From JBQLZQ01 sp052168355 (GTDB taxonomy: Bacteria > Pseudomonadota > Alphaproteobacteria > DSM-16000 > Inquilinaceae), in NCBI GenBank assembly GCA_052168355.1, contig JBQLZQ010000053.1, positions 1 to 43,098 on the forward strand: a stretch of 43,098 nt of DNA, in the 5' to 3' direction. The notes beneath the pieces are model-generated. The model was not told the DNA's origin and ran no database searches. It was given only the letters and a program-made list of their open reading frames with translations. How positions within the stretch are numbered: the stretch's first letter is position 1; each line of letters opens with the position of its first letter. This document shows, one piece after another, positions 17,283 to 25,940 of the stretch. A program made the position numbers and the translations under genes.

Positions 17283-18786
17283 CGATATCCAAGCGCCCTT
17301 CTGTCTGACCGAGGATACCGGCCACGGGCTGGCCGTCGCCGCCGCCAACCGGCCGGCCGGCCGGTTGGGGATCGGTGTCGGCATGCGCCTTACCGATGCC
17401 CGGGCCCTGTACCCGGCGCTGGGTGTCGAACCCATCGACAGGGCCGCCGACCGGCGCTGTCTGACCGCGCTGGCGCGGTGGGCGGTGCGCTATACCCCCG
17501 CCGTTCTGTGCGACGGGCGCGACGGTCTGCTGCTGGATATGACCGGCGCGGCCCATCTGGTCGGCGGCGAGGAGGCGCTGTGCCGAGACGTGGCCCGGCG
17601 GTTGCGGGCGGTGGGGCTGACCGTCCGGGTCGGCATCGCCGATACCGCCGGGGCGGCCTGGGCCGTGACACGGTACGGCAAGGGCGGGGTGGTGCCGGTG
17701 GACCGCACGGCGCGGGTCCTGGCGCCGCTGCCCGTGGCGGCCTTGCGGCTGTCGGCCGACGCCGTGGACCTGCTCCAGCGGTTGGGGCTGACCACGGTCG
17801 GGGCGCTTTACGATATTCCCCGGGCCGCGCTGCAGCGCCGCTTTTCCGCCCCCGCGCTGGGCGATGCGGTGGTGCTGCGCCTGGACCAGGTGCTCGGCCG
17901 GGCGGAGGAGGCGCTGACCTTCCTGCCGCCGCCGCGGACATGGCGGGCCACGGCCCATCTGTTCGAGCCGGTGACCGAGCGGGCTCAGATCGAGGCCTGG
18001 CTCGAAACCCTTGGCCACCGCCTGGCCGGACTTCTCGGCGTCGACGGGCTGGGCGCGCGGCGGTTGCGGCTCACCGCCTGCCGGGTGGACAACCGGCTTT
18101 ATCATGTCGAGGCGGGGCTGGGCGCGCCGTCGCGGTCGCCGGTCCTGTTCCGGCGGTTGCTGGCGGAGGGGCTGGATCGGATCGATCCCGGCTTTGGCAT
18201 CGACCGGCTGGTGCTCGCCGCCGACGGGGTCGAACCCCTGGCCCCGGCCCAGACCGGCCTGCTGGACGTGCCGGGGGAGGAGGATCCGCAACCGCTGATC
18301 GACCTGTTGCGGGTCAAGCTGGGCGGCGACGCGGTCTGGCGGCTGGAAAAGGTGGCCAGCCATATGCCCGAGCGGGCCCAATGCCGGTCCTATGCTCCGC
18401 CCGTCGACCCGGCCGGGCCGGGCAGGAAGCCGGCCGCGCCACCCGCGACGCCCGGCCCCCTCGGTCCCCGGCCGGTCCTGTTCCTGCCCCGGCCGGAAAA
18501 GGTCGAGGTCATGGCCGAGGTGCCGGAAGGCCCGCCGCGCCTGTTCGTCTGGCGCCGGACCACCCATCGGGTGAGCCGCGCCGCGGGGCCGGAAAGGATC
18601 GAGCCGGAATGGTGGCGCCGCGCCGGGGCGGTCGGCCGTCCCCGCGACTATTACTATCTGGAGGATACCGGCGGTCGGCGCTTCTGGCTGTTCCGGCACG
18701 GGCTGTACGACCGCGGCGACCTGGGTGTCGAAAACCCCGCTCCACACCGTCCGCCGCAATGGTATGTGCACGGGCTGTTCGGGTGA
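17140..18786 (+). CDS. imuB: Y-family polymerase-like protein ImuB
   Basis: The product is 548 residues. It has the ImuB N-terminus MRRFASIWLPDLPLERRARE, a DinB-like core without the usual catalytic acidic residues at the expected positions, and the C-terminal block ending RRFWLFRHGLYDRG...WYVHGLFG that is typical of ImuB. ImuB is thought to be non-catalytic and to link DnaE2 and ImuA to the beta clamp. I did not find an obvious clamp-binding pentapeptide by eye. The ATG at 17140 is supported by the family N-terminus. A 202-bp gap with a repeat separates it from dnaE2. Confidence 0.9.
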   Translation: MRRFASIWLPDLPLERRARERLRRSRQSSLGSSGGPVGRSTGFASAPDDIQAPFCLTEDTGHGLAVAAANRPAGRLGIGVGMRLTDARALYPALGVEPIDRAADRRCLTALARWAVRYTPAVLCDGRDGLLLDMTGAAHLVGGEEALCRDVARRLRAVGLTVRVGIADTAGAAWAVTRYGKGGVVPVDRTARVLAPLPVAALRLSADAVDLLQRLGLTTVGALYDIPRAALQRRFSAPALGDAVVLRLDQVLGRAEEALTFLPPPRTWRATAHLFEPVTERAQIEAWLETLGHRLAGLLGVDGLGARRLRLTACRVDNRLYHVEAGLGAPSRSPVLFRRLLAEGLDRIDPGFGIDRLVLAADGVEPLAPAQTGLLDVPGEEDPQPLIDLLRVKLGGDAVWRLEKVASHMPERAQCRSYAPPVDPAGPGRKPAAPPATPGPLGPRPVLFLPRPEKVEVMAEVPEGPPRLFVWRRTTHRVSRAAGPERIEPEWWRRAGAVGRPRDYYYLEDTGGRRFWLFRHGLYDRGDLGVENPAPHRPPQWYVHGLFG

Positions 18787-18831
18787 TGATCACAGACACG
18801 CGCATGACCGGGCCGCGCAAACGAATGAGAC

Positions 18832-18945
18832 GCCGAGTCCCGGACACCGATCCGGGACCTGTGCACGTCGGGGCCGCTTCAAGGTCGCCAACGGCGCGGT
18901 CGCGCAAAGGCCCCGGCTCGCGGGCCGGGGCTCGCCGCTTCTGTC
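18832..18945. repeat. Degenerate relative of the left-end palindromic repeat
   Basis: The layout matches one unit of the 48-706 array: a dyad GTCCCGGA-N6-TCCGGGAC (18837-18858) followed by CCTGTGC, a middle segment with CAACGGCGC, then a second dyad GCCCCGGC-N6-GCCGGGGC (18910-18931) and CTCGCCGCTTCT. Only parts are identical to the array. It lies between imuB and dnaE2. It could weaken readthrough into dnaE2 or stabilise the mRNA. Confidence 0.65.
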
Positions 18946-18988
18946 CCCGAGTCCCTGACCGGAACGCGCGCATGACCGGGACGCGCGG

Positions 18989-21900
18989 ATGAGCACGGGA
19001 AGAGTCCAGACACCCGCCTACGCCGAGCTGCAGGTGACCACCAACTTCTCGTTCCTGCGCGGCGCCTCCGACGCGGCGGAACTGGTGGCCACCGCCCGCA
19101 ATCTGGGTCTCGAGGCCCTGGCGGTGACCGACCGCAACTCCCTGGCCGGGGCGGTGCGCATGCACAGCGCGGCCAAGCAGGCGGGGCTGAAGCTGGTGAT
19201 CGGCGCGCGGCTGGATCTGCGGGACGCGCCGTCTCTGCTGGCCTATCCGACCGACCGGGCCGCCTATGGCCGCCTGTCCCGGCTGCTGTCGCGGGGCAAG
19301 CTGCGCGCGCCCAAGGGCGCCTGTCATTTGTGGCTGGCCGATGTGGCGGAGTTCGCCGCTGGCATGATCTTTATCGCCCTGGCGGAGGAACCCGACGGCG
19401 CCGTCCTGTCGCGCCTGCGGAAGGTGCTGTCGGGACCGCTTTATCTGGCCGCCCAGTGCCTTTATCGCGGCGACGACCGGGCCCGGCTGGCGCGCCTGGC
19501 GCGCCGGGCCGAAACGGTCGGCATGCCGCTGATCGCCACCAACGACGTCCACTATCACGCCCCGTCCCGGCGGGCGCTGGCCGATGTGCTGACCTGCATC
19601 CGCGAGAAGTGCCGCATCGACCAGGCCGGGCTGCGGCTGATGGCCAATGCCGAACGGCACCTGAAGGACCCGGCCGCCATGGCCCGGCTTTTCCGGGGCC
19701 ATGAGGCGGCGCTGGCCCGGACCCTGGAAATTGTCGAGGCCTGTCATTTCTCGCTCGACGAGCTGGCCTACGAATACCCCGAGGAACCGGTCCCCGCCGG
19801 CAAGACCCCGCAGCGGCATCTGGAGGACCTGACCTGGGAGGGCGCGGCCAGGAGGTTTCCCGGCGGCGTGCCGGACAAGGTGCGGGCGACGATCGACAAA
19901 GAACTTTCCTTTATCGCCCGGCAAGGCTACGCGCCCTATTTCCTGACCGTCCACGACATCGTCCAGGCGGCGGAGGCTCGAAAGATCCTGTGCCAGGGGC
20001 GGGGATCGGCGGCCAATTCCGTGGTCTGCTTCTGCCTGGGGATCACCGCGGTCAACCCGGTCGAGGTCAACCTCCTGTTCGAGCGCTTCGTGTCCGCCGC
20101 CCGGCGCGAGCCGCCCGACATCGATGTCGATTTCGAGCATGAACGGCGCGAGGAGGTGATCCAGTACATCTATGAACGCTACGGCCGCGACCGGGCCGGG
20201 TTGGCGGCCACGGTCATCAGCTACCGGCCGCGCTCGGCCATCCGCGAGGTCGGCAAGGTCATGGGGTTGAGCGAGGACGTGACCGCGGCCCTGGCCGGGA
20301 CTGTCTGGGGATCATGGGGAACGGAGGTGGATTCGAGCCGGGTCCGGTCCGTCGGGATCGATCCGGAGGACCCGGTGGTCGCCCGGTCGATCGCGCTGGC
20401 CGATACCCTTATCGGCTTTCCGCGCCACCTGTCCCAGCATGTCGGCGGCTTCGTGCTGACCCGCACCAGCCTGGAGGAGATCGTGCCCATCGGCAACGCC
20501 GCCATGGAAGACCGGACCTTCATCGAATGGGACAAGGACGACATCGACGAGCTGGGCATCCTCAAGGTCGATGTGCTGGCCCTGGGCATGCTGACCTGTC
20601 TGGCCAAAGGCCTGGCGCTGCTGCACGGCCATTACGGACGGGACCTGGCGCTGGCCACCCTGCCGCGGGAGGATGCGCGGGTCTACGACATGATCTGCCG
20701 GGCTGATACGGTGGGGGTGTTCCAGATCGAAAGCCGGGCCCAGATGAACATGCTGCCCCGGCTGAAGCCTCGCTGTTACTACGATCTGGTGATCGAGGTG
20801 GCCATCGTCCGGCCCGGCCCCATCCAGGGCGACATGGTGCACCCCTATCTGCGCCGGCGCGAGGGGCTGGAGACGGTGGACTACCCGTCCCCGTCGCCCG
20901 AGCACGGGCCGCCGGACGAGCTGCGCCAGGTGCTGGGCAAGACCCTGGGCGTGCCGCTGTTCCAGGAGCAGGCCATGCGCGTGGCCATCGAGGCCGCCGG
21001 CTTCACGCCGGAGGACGCCAACCATCTGCGCCGGGCCATGGCCACCTTCCGCCGCCGCGGCATCATGGAGGATCTGCAGCGCCGGATGGTCGACGGCATG
21101 GTCCGGCGCGGCTACGACCCCGCCTTCGCCCAGCGCTGCTTCGACCAGATCAAGGGGTTCGGCGAATACGGCTTTCCCGAAAGCCACGCCGCCAGCTTCG
21201 CCCATCTGGTCTATGCGTCCTGCTGGATCAAGCATCATTATCCGGATGTGTTCTGCGTCGCCCTGCTCAACTCCCAGCCCATGGGGTTCTACGCCCCGGC
21301 CCAGATCGTTCGCGACGCCAGGGAGCACGGGGTCGACGTGCAGCCGCCCGACGTCAACCTGTCCGCCTGGGACTGCACGCTGACGCCGGGAGGCAACGGG
21401 CGCGGCAGCGTGCGGCTGGGCTTGCGGATGATCGACGGGCTGGGGGAGGAGGTGGGCCAACGCATCGCCGACGGGCGGGCGGGCGGCGCCTATGTCAGCG
21501 TCGAGGATCTGTGGCGCCGGGCCGCCCTGATGCCGACCCAGCTCGAAACCCTGGCCAAGGCCGACGCCTTCGGGACGCTGGCGTTGGATCGCCGTCAGGC
21601 GCTGTGGCGGACGCGGGCGATCAAGACGGTGCGGCCGTTGCCCCTGTTCGCCGCGGCCGACGAGGCGGCGGGGGAACCGACGGTGCGCCTGCCGGCGATG
21701 CGCGACAGCGAACAGGTGGTCGACGATTACCGCAGCCTGCGCCTGTCCCTGAAGGGCCACCCGATGGATTTCCTGCGCCCGGCCTATGCCGCGCGCGGCA
21801 TTCGGACCAGCCGCGCCGTGGCCGAGGCGCGGCACGGCGCGCGGCTGCGCACCGCCGGCGTGGTGCTGGTCCGCCAGCGGCCCGGATCCTCGAAAGGGGT

Positions 21901-22273
21901 GGTGTTCGTGACCCTGGAGGACGAGACGGGGGTGGTCAACGCCGTGGTCTGGCCGGCCTTGCTGGAGCGCTTCCGGCCGGTGGTCATGGGCGCCCGGCTG
22001 ATGGAGATCGAGGGCAGGGTGGAACGGTTGGCGGAATTCGACCATCGCGGCCGTCCGTCCGCCCATGGGCAGAAGCCGGCGGTGCCGATCGTCCATCTGG
22101 TGGCCGACCGGCTGATCGACCGCAGCGCCGACCTTGCCAGGCTGGCCGATCAGCCGCCGGTCCTGCCCCTGGCTCACGCCGACGAGGTCAAAAAGCCGGT
22201 GCGGTCCCCCGATGGCGCCAGGCGGCACCCCCGCAATGTCCGCATCATCCCCAAAAGCCGGGACTTCCACTGA
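18989..22273 (+). CDS. dnaE2: Error-prone DNA polymerase DnaE2
   Basis: The product is 1094 residues. It has an N-terminal PHP domain (AYAELQVTTNFSFLRGAS, residues 10-27), the polymerase-III alpha core with the acidic triad in PDIDVDFEHERR (D377, D379, D381), the thumb/finger segments, a helix-hairpin-helix region and a C-terminal OB fold (GVVFVTLEDETGVVNAVVW). DnaE2 is the SOS-inducible C-family polymerase that copies damaged templates with ImuB and ImuA. The length and end match the DnaE2 rather than the DnaE1 branch. It lacks its own LexA box and is probably expressed from the imuA promoter. Confidence 0.95.
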   Translation: MSTGRVQTPAYAELQVTTNFSFLRGASDAAELVATARNLGLEALAVTDRNSLAGAVRMHSAAKQAGLKLVIGARLDLRDAPSLLAYPTDRAAYGRLSRLLSRGKLRAPKGACHLWLADVAEFAAGMIFIALAEEPDGAVLSRLRKVLSGPLYLAAQCLYRGDDRARLARLARRAETVGMPLIATNDVHYHAPSRRALADVLTCIREKCRIDQAGLRLMANAERHLKDPAAMARLFRGHEAALARTLEIVEACHFSLDELAYEYPEEPVPAGKTPQRHLEDLTWEGAARRFPGGVPDKVRATIDKELSFIARQGYAPYFLTVHDIVQAAEARKILCQGRGSAANSVVCFCLGITAVNPVEVNLLFERFVSAARREPPDIDVDFEHERREEVIQYIYERYGRDRAGLAATVISYRPRSAIREVGKVMGLSEDVTAALAGTVWGSWGTEVDSSRVRSVGIDPEDPVVARSIALADTLIGFPRHLSQHVGGFVLTRTSLEEIVPIGNAAMEDRTFIEWDKDDIDELGILKVDVLALGMLTCLAKGLALLHGHYGRDLALATLPREDARVYDMICRADTVGVFQIESRAQMNMLPRLKPRCYYDLVIEVAIVRPGPIQGDMVHPYLRRREGLETVDYPSPSPEHGPPDELRQVLGKTLGVPLFQEQAMRVAIEAAGFTPEDANHLRRAMATFRRRGIMEDLQRRMVDGMVRRGYDPAFAQRCFDQIKGFGEYGFPESHAASFAHLVYASCWIKHHYPDVFCVALLNSQPMGFYAPAQIVRDAREHGVDVQPPDVNLSAWDCTLTPGGNGRGSVRLGLRMIDGLGEEVGQRIADGRAGGAYVSVEDLWRRAALMPTQLETLAKADAFGTLALDRRQALWRTRAIKTVRPLPLFAAADEAAGEPTVRLPAMRDSEQVVDDYRSLRLSLKGHPMDFLRPAYAARGIRTSRAVAEARHGARLRTAGVVLVRQRPGSSKGVVFVTLEDETGVVNAVVWPALLERFRPVVMGARLMEIEGRVERLAEFDHRGRPSAHGQKPAVPIVHLVADRLIDRSADLARLADQPPVLPLAHADEVKKPVRSPDGARRHPRNVRIIPKSRDFH

Positions 22274-22299
22274 CGGGGAAGGAACCGCCGCGCCGCCGT

Positions 22300-22315
22300 C
22301 CGGGGCGATCCCCGG
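22300..22315. terminator. Weak hairpin between convergent dnaE2 and icd
   Basis: CCGGGG-CGAT-CCCCGG is a perfect 6-bp GC stem with a 4-nt loop, 27 bp after the dnaE2 stop and 27 bp before the icd stop. There is no T-run, so intrinsic termination is only a possibility. It is the only hairpin in this 69-bp gap. Confidence 0.3.
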
Positions 22316-22342
22316 CACGCTTGCCGAGGATCGCTGTCTTTC

Positions 22343-23875
22343 TCAGGCCGCACTGGCCCGTGCCGGCGTCTCCTGACCCTGGCCCAGGGCATAGCCGGGT
22401 TCGCCGTCGAACAGGTAGAGGTTCTCGGTCTTGATGAACTCGACATTCTCCGCCGCCAGACGCCCCAGCAGCGCCACCACCATGTTGCGGTCGAAGGGCT
22501 GGCCGGGCGTTGCCTCGAACCGGCACCGCCAATGGTCGGTGCAGAAGGTCTCCGGCATCCCGTTCGGCCATACCTTGACGCCGCGGTTGGTGATCATCGT
22601 CAGGGCGTAGGGCGCGTCGGACGGGGCCGCGATGGCGGCGGCCAGCCGGTCGGGCGACGTGTCGCTGGGCTGGTGGAGAAAGACGTCGACGCCGACCATG
22701 GTCTTTTTGACCGGCCGGGTCGGCGCCGCCACCGGGACCGGAATGCCGCCCTTGGCGCCGTCATAGGCGACGGGGGCCAGGGTCTGGGGTTTCTGTCCCA
22801 GACGGGCGATCACGGCGTCGGCGAAGGCCGCCGTGCCGACCTCCAGCCGCGACACGCCCTGCTTGAACACATCGCCGGTGTGCACGCCTTCCTCGACCGT
22901 GCGCAGCCAGGCGTTGTGCACTTTTTCCGCCGCCTCAGCCTGGCCGATGTGGATCAGCATCATCACCCCCGCCAGCAAAAGACCGGACGGGTTGGCGACG
23001 TCCTTTCCGGCCAGCGGCGGCGCCGATCCGTGGATCGCCTCGAACATGGCGCCGTGGGCGCCGATATTGGCGGACGGGGCCATGCCCACCGACCCGGCGA
23101 TCTGGGCCGCCACGTCCGACAGAATATCGCCGTACAGGTTCGGCATCACGATGACGTCGAACAAGCCTGGCGTGTCGGCCAGCCGGGCGGCGCCGATGTC
23201 GACGATCCAGTGGTCGGACTCCAGATCGGGATACTCGGCCGCGATCTCGTCGAACACCTTATGAAACAGACCGTCGGTCAGCTTCATGATGTTGTCCTTG
23301 GTAAAGCAGGACACCTTTTTGCGGCCGTGCGCCCTGGCGAAGTCGAAGGCATAGCGGACGATCTTTTCGCAGCCGGGACGGCTGATCAGTTTGAGGCACT
23401 GATAGACGTCGTCGGTCTGCCTGTGCTCGATGCCGGCATACAGATCCTCCTCGTTCTCGCGCACGATGACCACGTCCATGCCGGGATGTTTGGTGGCCAC
23501 GAAGGGGGCATAGGCGGCACAGGGCCGGATATTGGCGAACAGCCCCAGCGATTTGCGGATGGTCACGTTCAGGCTCTTGTAACCGCCGCCCTGGGGGGTG
23601 GTGATCGGTGCCTTGTAAAACACACCCGTCCGCCGCAGGCTGGCCCAAGCCTCCGGCCCGATGCCCGTCGCGTTGCCGGCGCGGTAAACCGCCTCGCCGA
23701 TGTCGATGCGGTCCGGGGCCAGACGTCCTCCCGCCGCCTGAAGCACCTTCAGGCTGGCCTCCATGATCTCGGGCCCGATGCCGTCGCCATAGGCGACGGT
23801 GATCGGTGTGGCCGTGGCGGACGATGGCGACGGGGATGCGGATTTTACCGGCGCTGGCAGGGTGTCGGTGGTCAT
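22343..23875 (-). CDS. icd: Isocitrate dehydrogenase, long form with C-terminal domain
   Basis: The product is 510 residues. It has the fold start VAYGDGIGPEI (28-38), substrate loop SLNVTIRKSLGLFANIRP with S101, N103, R107 and R117 as in isocitrate dehydrogenases, metal site NLYGDILSD, and a coenzyme loop HGSAPPLAGKDVANPSG. A roughly 140-residue extra C-terminal domain (TMVGVDVFLHQ onwards) places it with the Thermus/Rickettsia-type enzymes. It oxidises isocitrate to 2-oxoglutarate in the TCA cycle. The usual Lys-Tyr or Asp coenzyme signature after HGSAP is Pro-Leu here, so NAD versus NADP is not predictable by eye. The start at 23875 was preferred over 23926 because the extra 17 residues look untranslated. 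Confidence 0.85.
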   Translation of the reverse strand: MTTDTLPAPVKSASPSPSSATATPITVAYGDGIGPEIMEASLKVLQAAGGRLAPDRIDIGEAVYRAGNATGIGPEAWASLRRTGVFYKAPITTPQGGGYKSLNVTIRKSLGLFANIRPCAAYAPFVATKHPGMDVVIVRENEEDLYAGIEHRQTDDVYQCLKLISRPGCEKIVRYAFDFARAHGRKKVSCFTKDNIMKLTDGLFHKVFDEIAAEYPDLESDHWIVDIGAARLADTPGLFDVIVMPNLYGDILSDVAAQIAGSVGMAPSANIGAHGAMFEAIHGSAPPLAGKDVANPSGLLLAGVMMLIHIGQAEAAEKVHNAWLRTVEEGVHTGDVFKQGVSRLEVGTAAFADAVIARLGQKPQTLAPVAYDGAKGGIPVPVAAPTRPVKKTMVGVDVFLHQPSDTSPDRLAAAIAAPSDAPYALTMITNRGVKVWPNGMPETFCTDHWRCRFEATPGQPFDRNMVVALLGRLAAENVEFIKTENLYLFDGEPGYALGQGQETPARASAA

Positions 23876-23936
23876 GGGCGGCCTCCTGGTTACGAAGATG
23901 ATCTGAACATGACGATTTCCGCCCATCGATTGAAAT

Positions 23937-23957
23937 TGATAATTAAAACCCGTATCA
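23937..23957. promoter_or_regulatory. Dyad in the icd/LysR divergent promoter region
   Basis: TGATA-N11-TATCA lies in the AT-rich 97 bp between the divergent icd and LysR-type genes. Its size suits a LysR-family site, although the classic T-N11-A with inner dyad is not exact. It is probably where the adjacent regulator acts on itself or on icd. Confidence 0.45.
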
Positions 23958-23972
23958 TTGTGTTTTTAAATA

Positions 23973-24854
23973 ATGAGGACCGCCGTGCCGTCCATGGCCT
24001 CCATCGACATCGATCTGCTTCGCGCCTTTGTCGCCATCGTCGATTGCGGCGGCTTCTCCCGCGCCGCGCAAAGGCTGCGGCGCAACCAATCGACGGTTTC
24101 GCTGCAGATGCAGCGCTTGGAAGACCGGGTGGGCACGACGCTGCTCGACCGGGGGCCGCGCCACATCCGCCTGACGCCGGAGGGCGAGGCGATCCTGGAC
24201 CACGCGCGGCGGATGCTGGCGCTGAACGACGAGCTGATCGCCCGGGTTCAGGAACCACAGATCCTGGGGCTGGTCCGCCTGGGCGCGCCGGAGGATTTCG
24301 CCACCCGACATCTCCCCGACGTGCTGGCCCGGTTCACCCAGGCCCATCCCGGTGTCGGGTTGGAGGTCGCCTGCGACCTCACGCTGCATCTGCTCGACCG
24401 TCTCGCCGCCGGCGAACTGGACCTGGCGCTGGTCAAGCGCAATCCGGCTGACCGGGTGCTCGGCACTCGGGTTTGGCGCGAGCCGCTGGTTTGGGTGGCG
24501 GCGAACCGAACCGTCGCCGCGCAGCGTGCGCCGCTGCGTCTGGCGGTGTCGCCGTGGCCCTGCGTCTATCGCAAGCGGGCGACCGACGCGCTGGACGGGA
24601 TCGGTCTGTCGTGGAGAGTCGCCTATGCCTGCGGCTCCCTGGCCGGCATCCACGCCGCGGTCAGGGCGGGGTTGGGCGTTACGGTGTTGCCCAAGGACAT
24701 GGTCCCGTCCGACCTGGTGATGCTGGACGAGACGGAAGTGGGGCTGCCGAACCTGGAGGATACGGAGATCGCCCTGCTGATGGCGCCGCAGATCGGACCG
24801 GCGGCCGAACGCCTGGGCGATTACATCATCCGCGCCCTGGAACATCGCGTTTAA
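23973..24854 (+). CDS. LysR-family transcriptional regulator
   Basis: The product is 293 residues. The N-terminal winged helix-turn-helix (residues about 8-66) contains the LysR pattern FSRAAQRLRRNQSTVSLQMQ, followed by a linker helix and a two-lobed effector domain beginning GLVRLGAPEDFATRHLP. It resembles the LrhA/PecT-like branch. It is divergent from the isocitrate dehydrogenase gene with a dyad between them, so regulation of icd is a reasonable inference. Start choice is open: GTG at 23985 has GAGG at ideal spacing, ATG at 23994 opens MASIDIDLL, and ATG at 23973 is the most upstream and has no ribosome site. Confidence 0.88.
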   Translation: MRTAVPSMASIDIDLLRAFVAIVDCGGFSRAAQRLRRNQSTVSLQMQRLEDRVGTTLLDRGPRHIRLTPEGEAILDHARRMLALNDELIARVQEPQILGLVRLGAPEDFATRHLPDVLARFTQAHPGVGLEVACDLTLHLLDRLAAGELDLALVKRNPADRVLGTRVWREPLVWVAANRTVAAQRAPLRLAVSPWPCVYRKRATDALDGIGLSWRVAYACGSLAGIHAAVRAGLGVTVLPKDMVPSDLVMLDETEVGLPNLEDTEIALLMAPQIGPAAERLGDYIIRALEHRV

Positions 24855-25004
24855 AAAGCCGTTTGAAGACGGGGCGCGGTCCGTATCGACGGCTTGTGCT
24901 TGCCCGGCGCCGGGGCAGGCAGGCATTCTGTGGTGGGATGCCTGACCGCGTGGCGGTGCGGCAGCGGGGTCATCGGGACAATCGACGGGAGAGGGGAAGC
25001 GGGC

Positions 25005-25814
25005 ATGGCGCGGATACTGATCACGGGCGCGGCAGGCGGGATCGGATCGCGGTTGCGGCCACTCTTGGCCGATGGATATGCCGAGCGGCGGCTGAGCGAC
25101 CGGGTTCCGATCACGGATCTGGCGCCGGGGGAAAGCTTCGCCGCCGCCGATCTGATGGATCTGGCCCAGGTCGAGGCGGCGTGCGAAGGGGTGGACGGCA
25201 TCGTCCATCTTGGCGGCCAATCCAACGAGGCGCCGTGGCAAACCGTGCTCGAGGCCAATATCATCGGCTGTTACAACCTGTTCGAGGCGGCCCGCCGCCA
25301 GGGGGTCCGTCGGGTGGTGTTCGCATCGTCGAACCACGCTATCGGGTTTCATCGCCGCAGCCGTCGCATCGGAGTCGACGCGCCGCTTCGGCCCGACAGC
25401 CGCTACGGCGTCAGCAAGGCCTTCGGCGAATCGCTTGGATCGCTCTACGCCGACAAGTACGGGCTTGGCGTTCTGTGCATCCGCATCGGCAACGTCGCCG
25501 ACAAACCGGCCGATGTGCGCCGGCTGGCGATCTGGATCTCGCCGGAGGATCTGGCGGGGCTGGTTCGCATCGGGCTCGACCGCCCCGATCTGCATTTCGA
25601 GATCGTGTATGGCGCCTCCGACAACGATCGGGGTTGGTGGGACAACGCCCCCGCCTACAGGATGGGCTACAATCCGACCGGCCGGTCGGAAGATCATCTC
25701 GATCACGCCCTCGCCGCGCAGGAAAAGCTACCTGCCGATCCCGTCGGCGACGTCTTCCAGGGAGGAGGATTTTGCTCGGCCGAGTTCGTGGGCGATCCGG
25801 ACCGGGTGCCCTGA
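25005..25814 (+). CDS. Uronate dehydrogenase-like NAD-dependent SDR
   Basis: The product is 269 residues, an extended SDR of uronate dehydrogenase size. The NAD motif is GAAGGIG (8-14), then HLGGQSNEAPW, catalytic Ser in FASSNHAIGF (107-116) and Y134/K138 in YGVSK. A late SDNDRGWWDN block is characteristic of uronate dehydrogenases, which oxidise glucuronate or galacturonate to the aldarolactone. It stands alone without other hexuronate genes, so the exact sugar is not fixed. The ATG at 25005 is preceded by GAGGGGAAG at good spacing; a longer upstream frame lacks family similarity. It could serve turnover of uronic-acid polysaccharide. Confidence 0.82.
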   Translation: MARILITGAAGGIGSRLRPLLADGYAERRLSDRVPITDLAPGESFAAADLMDLAQVEAACEGVDGIVHLGGQSNEAPWQTVLEANIIGCYNLFEAARRQGVRRVVFASSNHAIGFHRRSRRIGVDAPLRPDSRYGVSKAFGESLGSLYADKYGLGVLCIRIGNVADKPADVRRLAIWISPEDLAGLVRIGLDRPDLHFEIVYGASDNDRGWWDNAPAYRMGYNPTGRSEDHLDHALAAQEKLPADPVGDVFQGGGFCSAEFVGDPDRVP

Positions 25815-25828
25815 TACCAAGCTTCGTC

Positions 25829-25852
25829 ATGTTCCCAAACGGACTTTGGAGA
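25829..25852 (+). repeat. Dispersed intergenic motif, copy d
   Basis: ATGTTCCCAAACGGACTTTG is a looser copy of the motif around CAAACGG(T)CT(C)T. It lies 14 bp after the uronate dehydrogenase stop and 89 bp before the nuclease-fold gene. Confidence 0.4.
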
Positions 25853-25912
25853 GCCCGGTGACCGTCACGAAACCGTCATTTCAGGCTGGCGATGGCGCCT
25901 GATAGGCTGCTC

Positions 25913-25935
25913 AACCTTCTTCCTGATGGAAGGTT
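25913..25935 (+). promoter_or_regulatory. Hairpin that covers the ribosome site of the nuclease-fold gene
   Basis: AACCTTC (25913-25919) and GAAGGTT (25929-25935) are perfect 7-bp arms with a 9-nt loop, ending 5 nt before the ATG at 25941. The right arm contains GGAAGG, the only Shine-Dalgarno-like sequence, so folding would hide it. The dyad could equally be a DNA operator. Confidence 0.45.
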
Positions 25936-25940
25936 AGGTT

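Noticed and set aside
18781..18990. Second LexA box before dnaE2
   Set aside because: GAACGCGCGCATGACC lacks the second GAAC at the 7-base spacing, so it is not a match.
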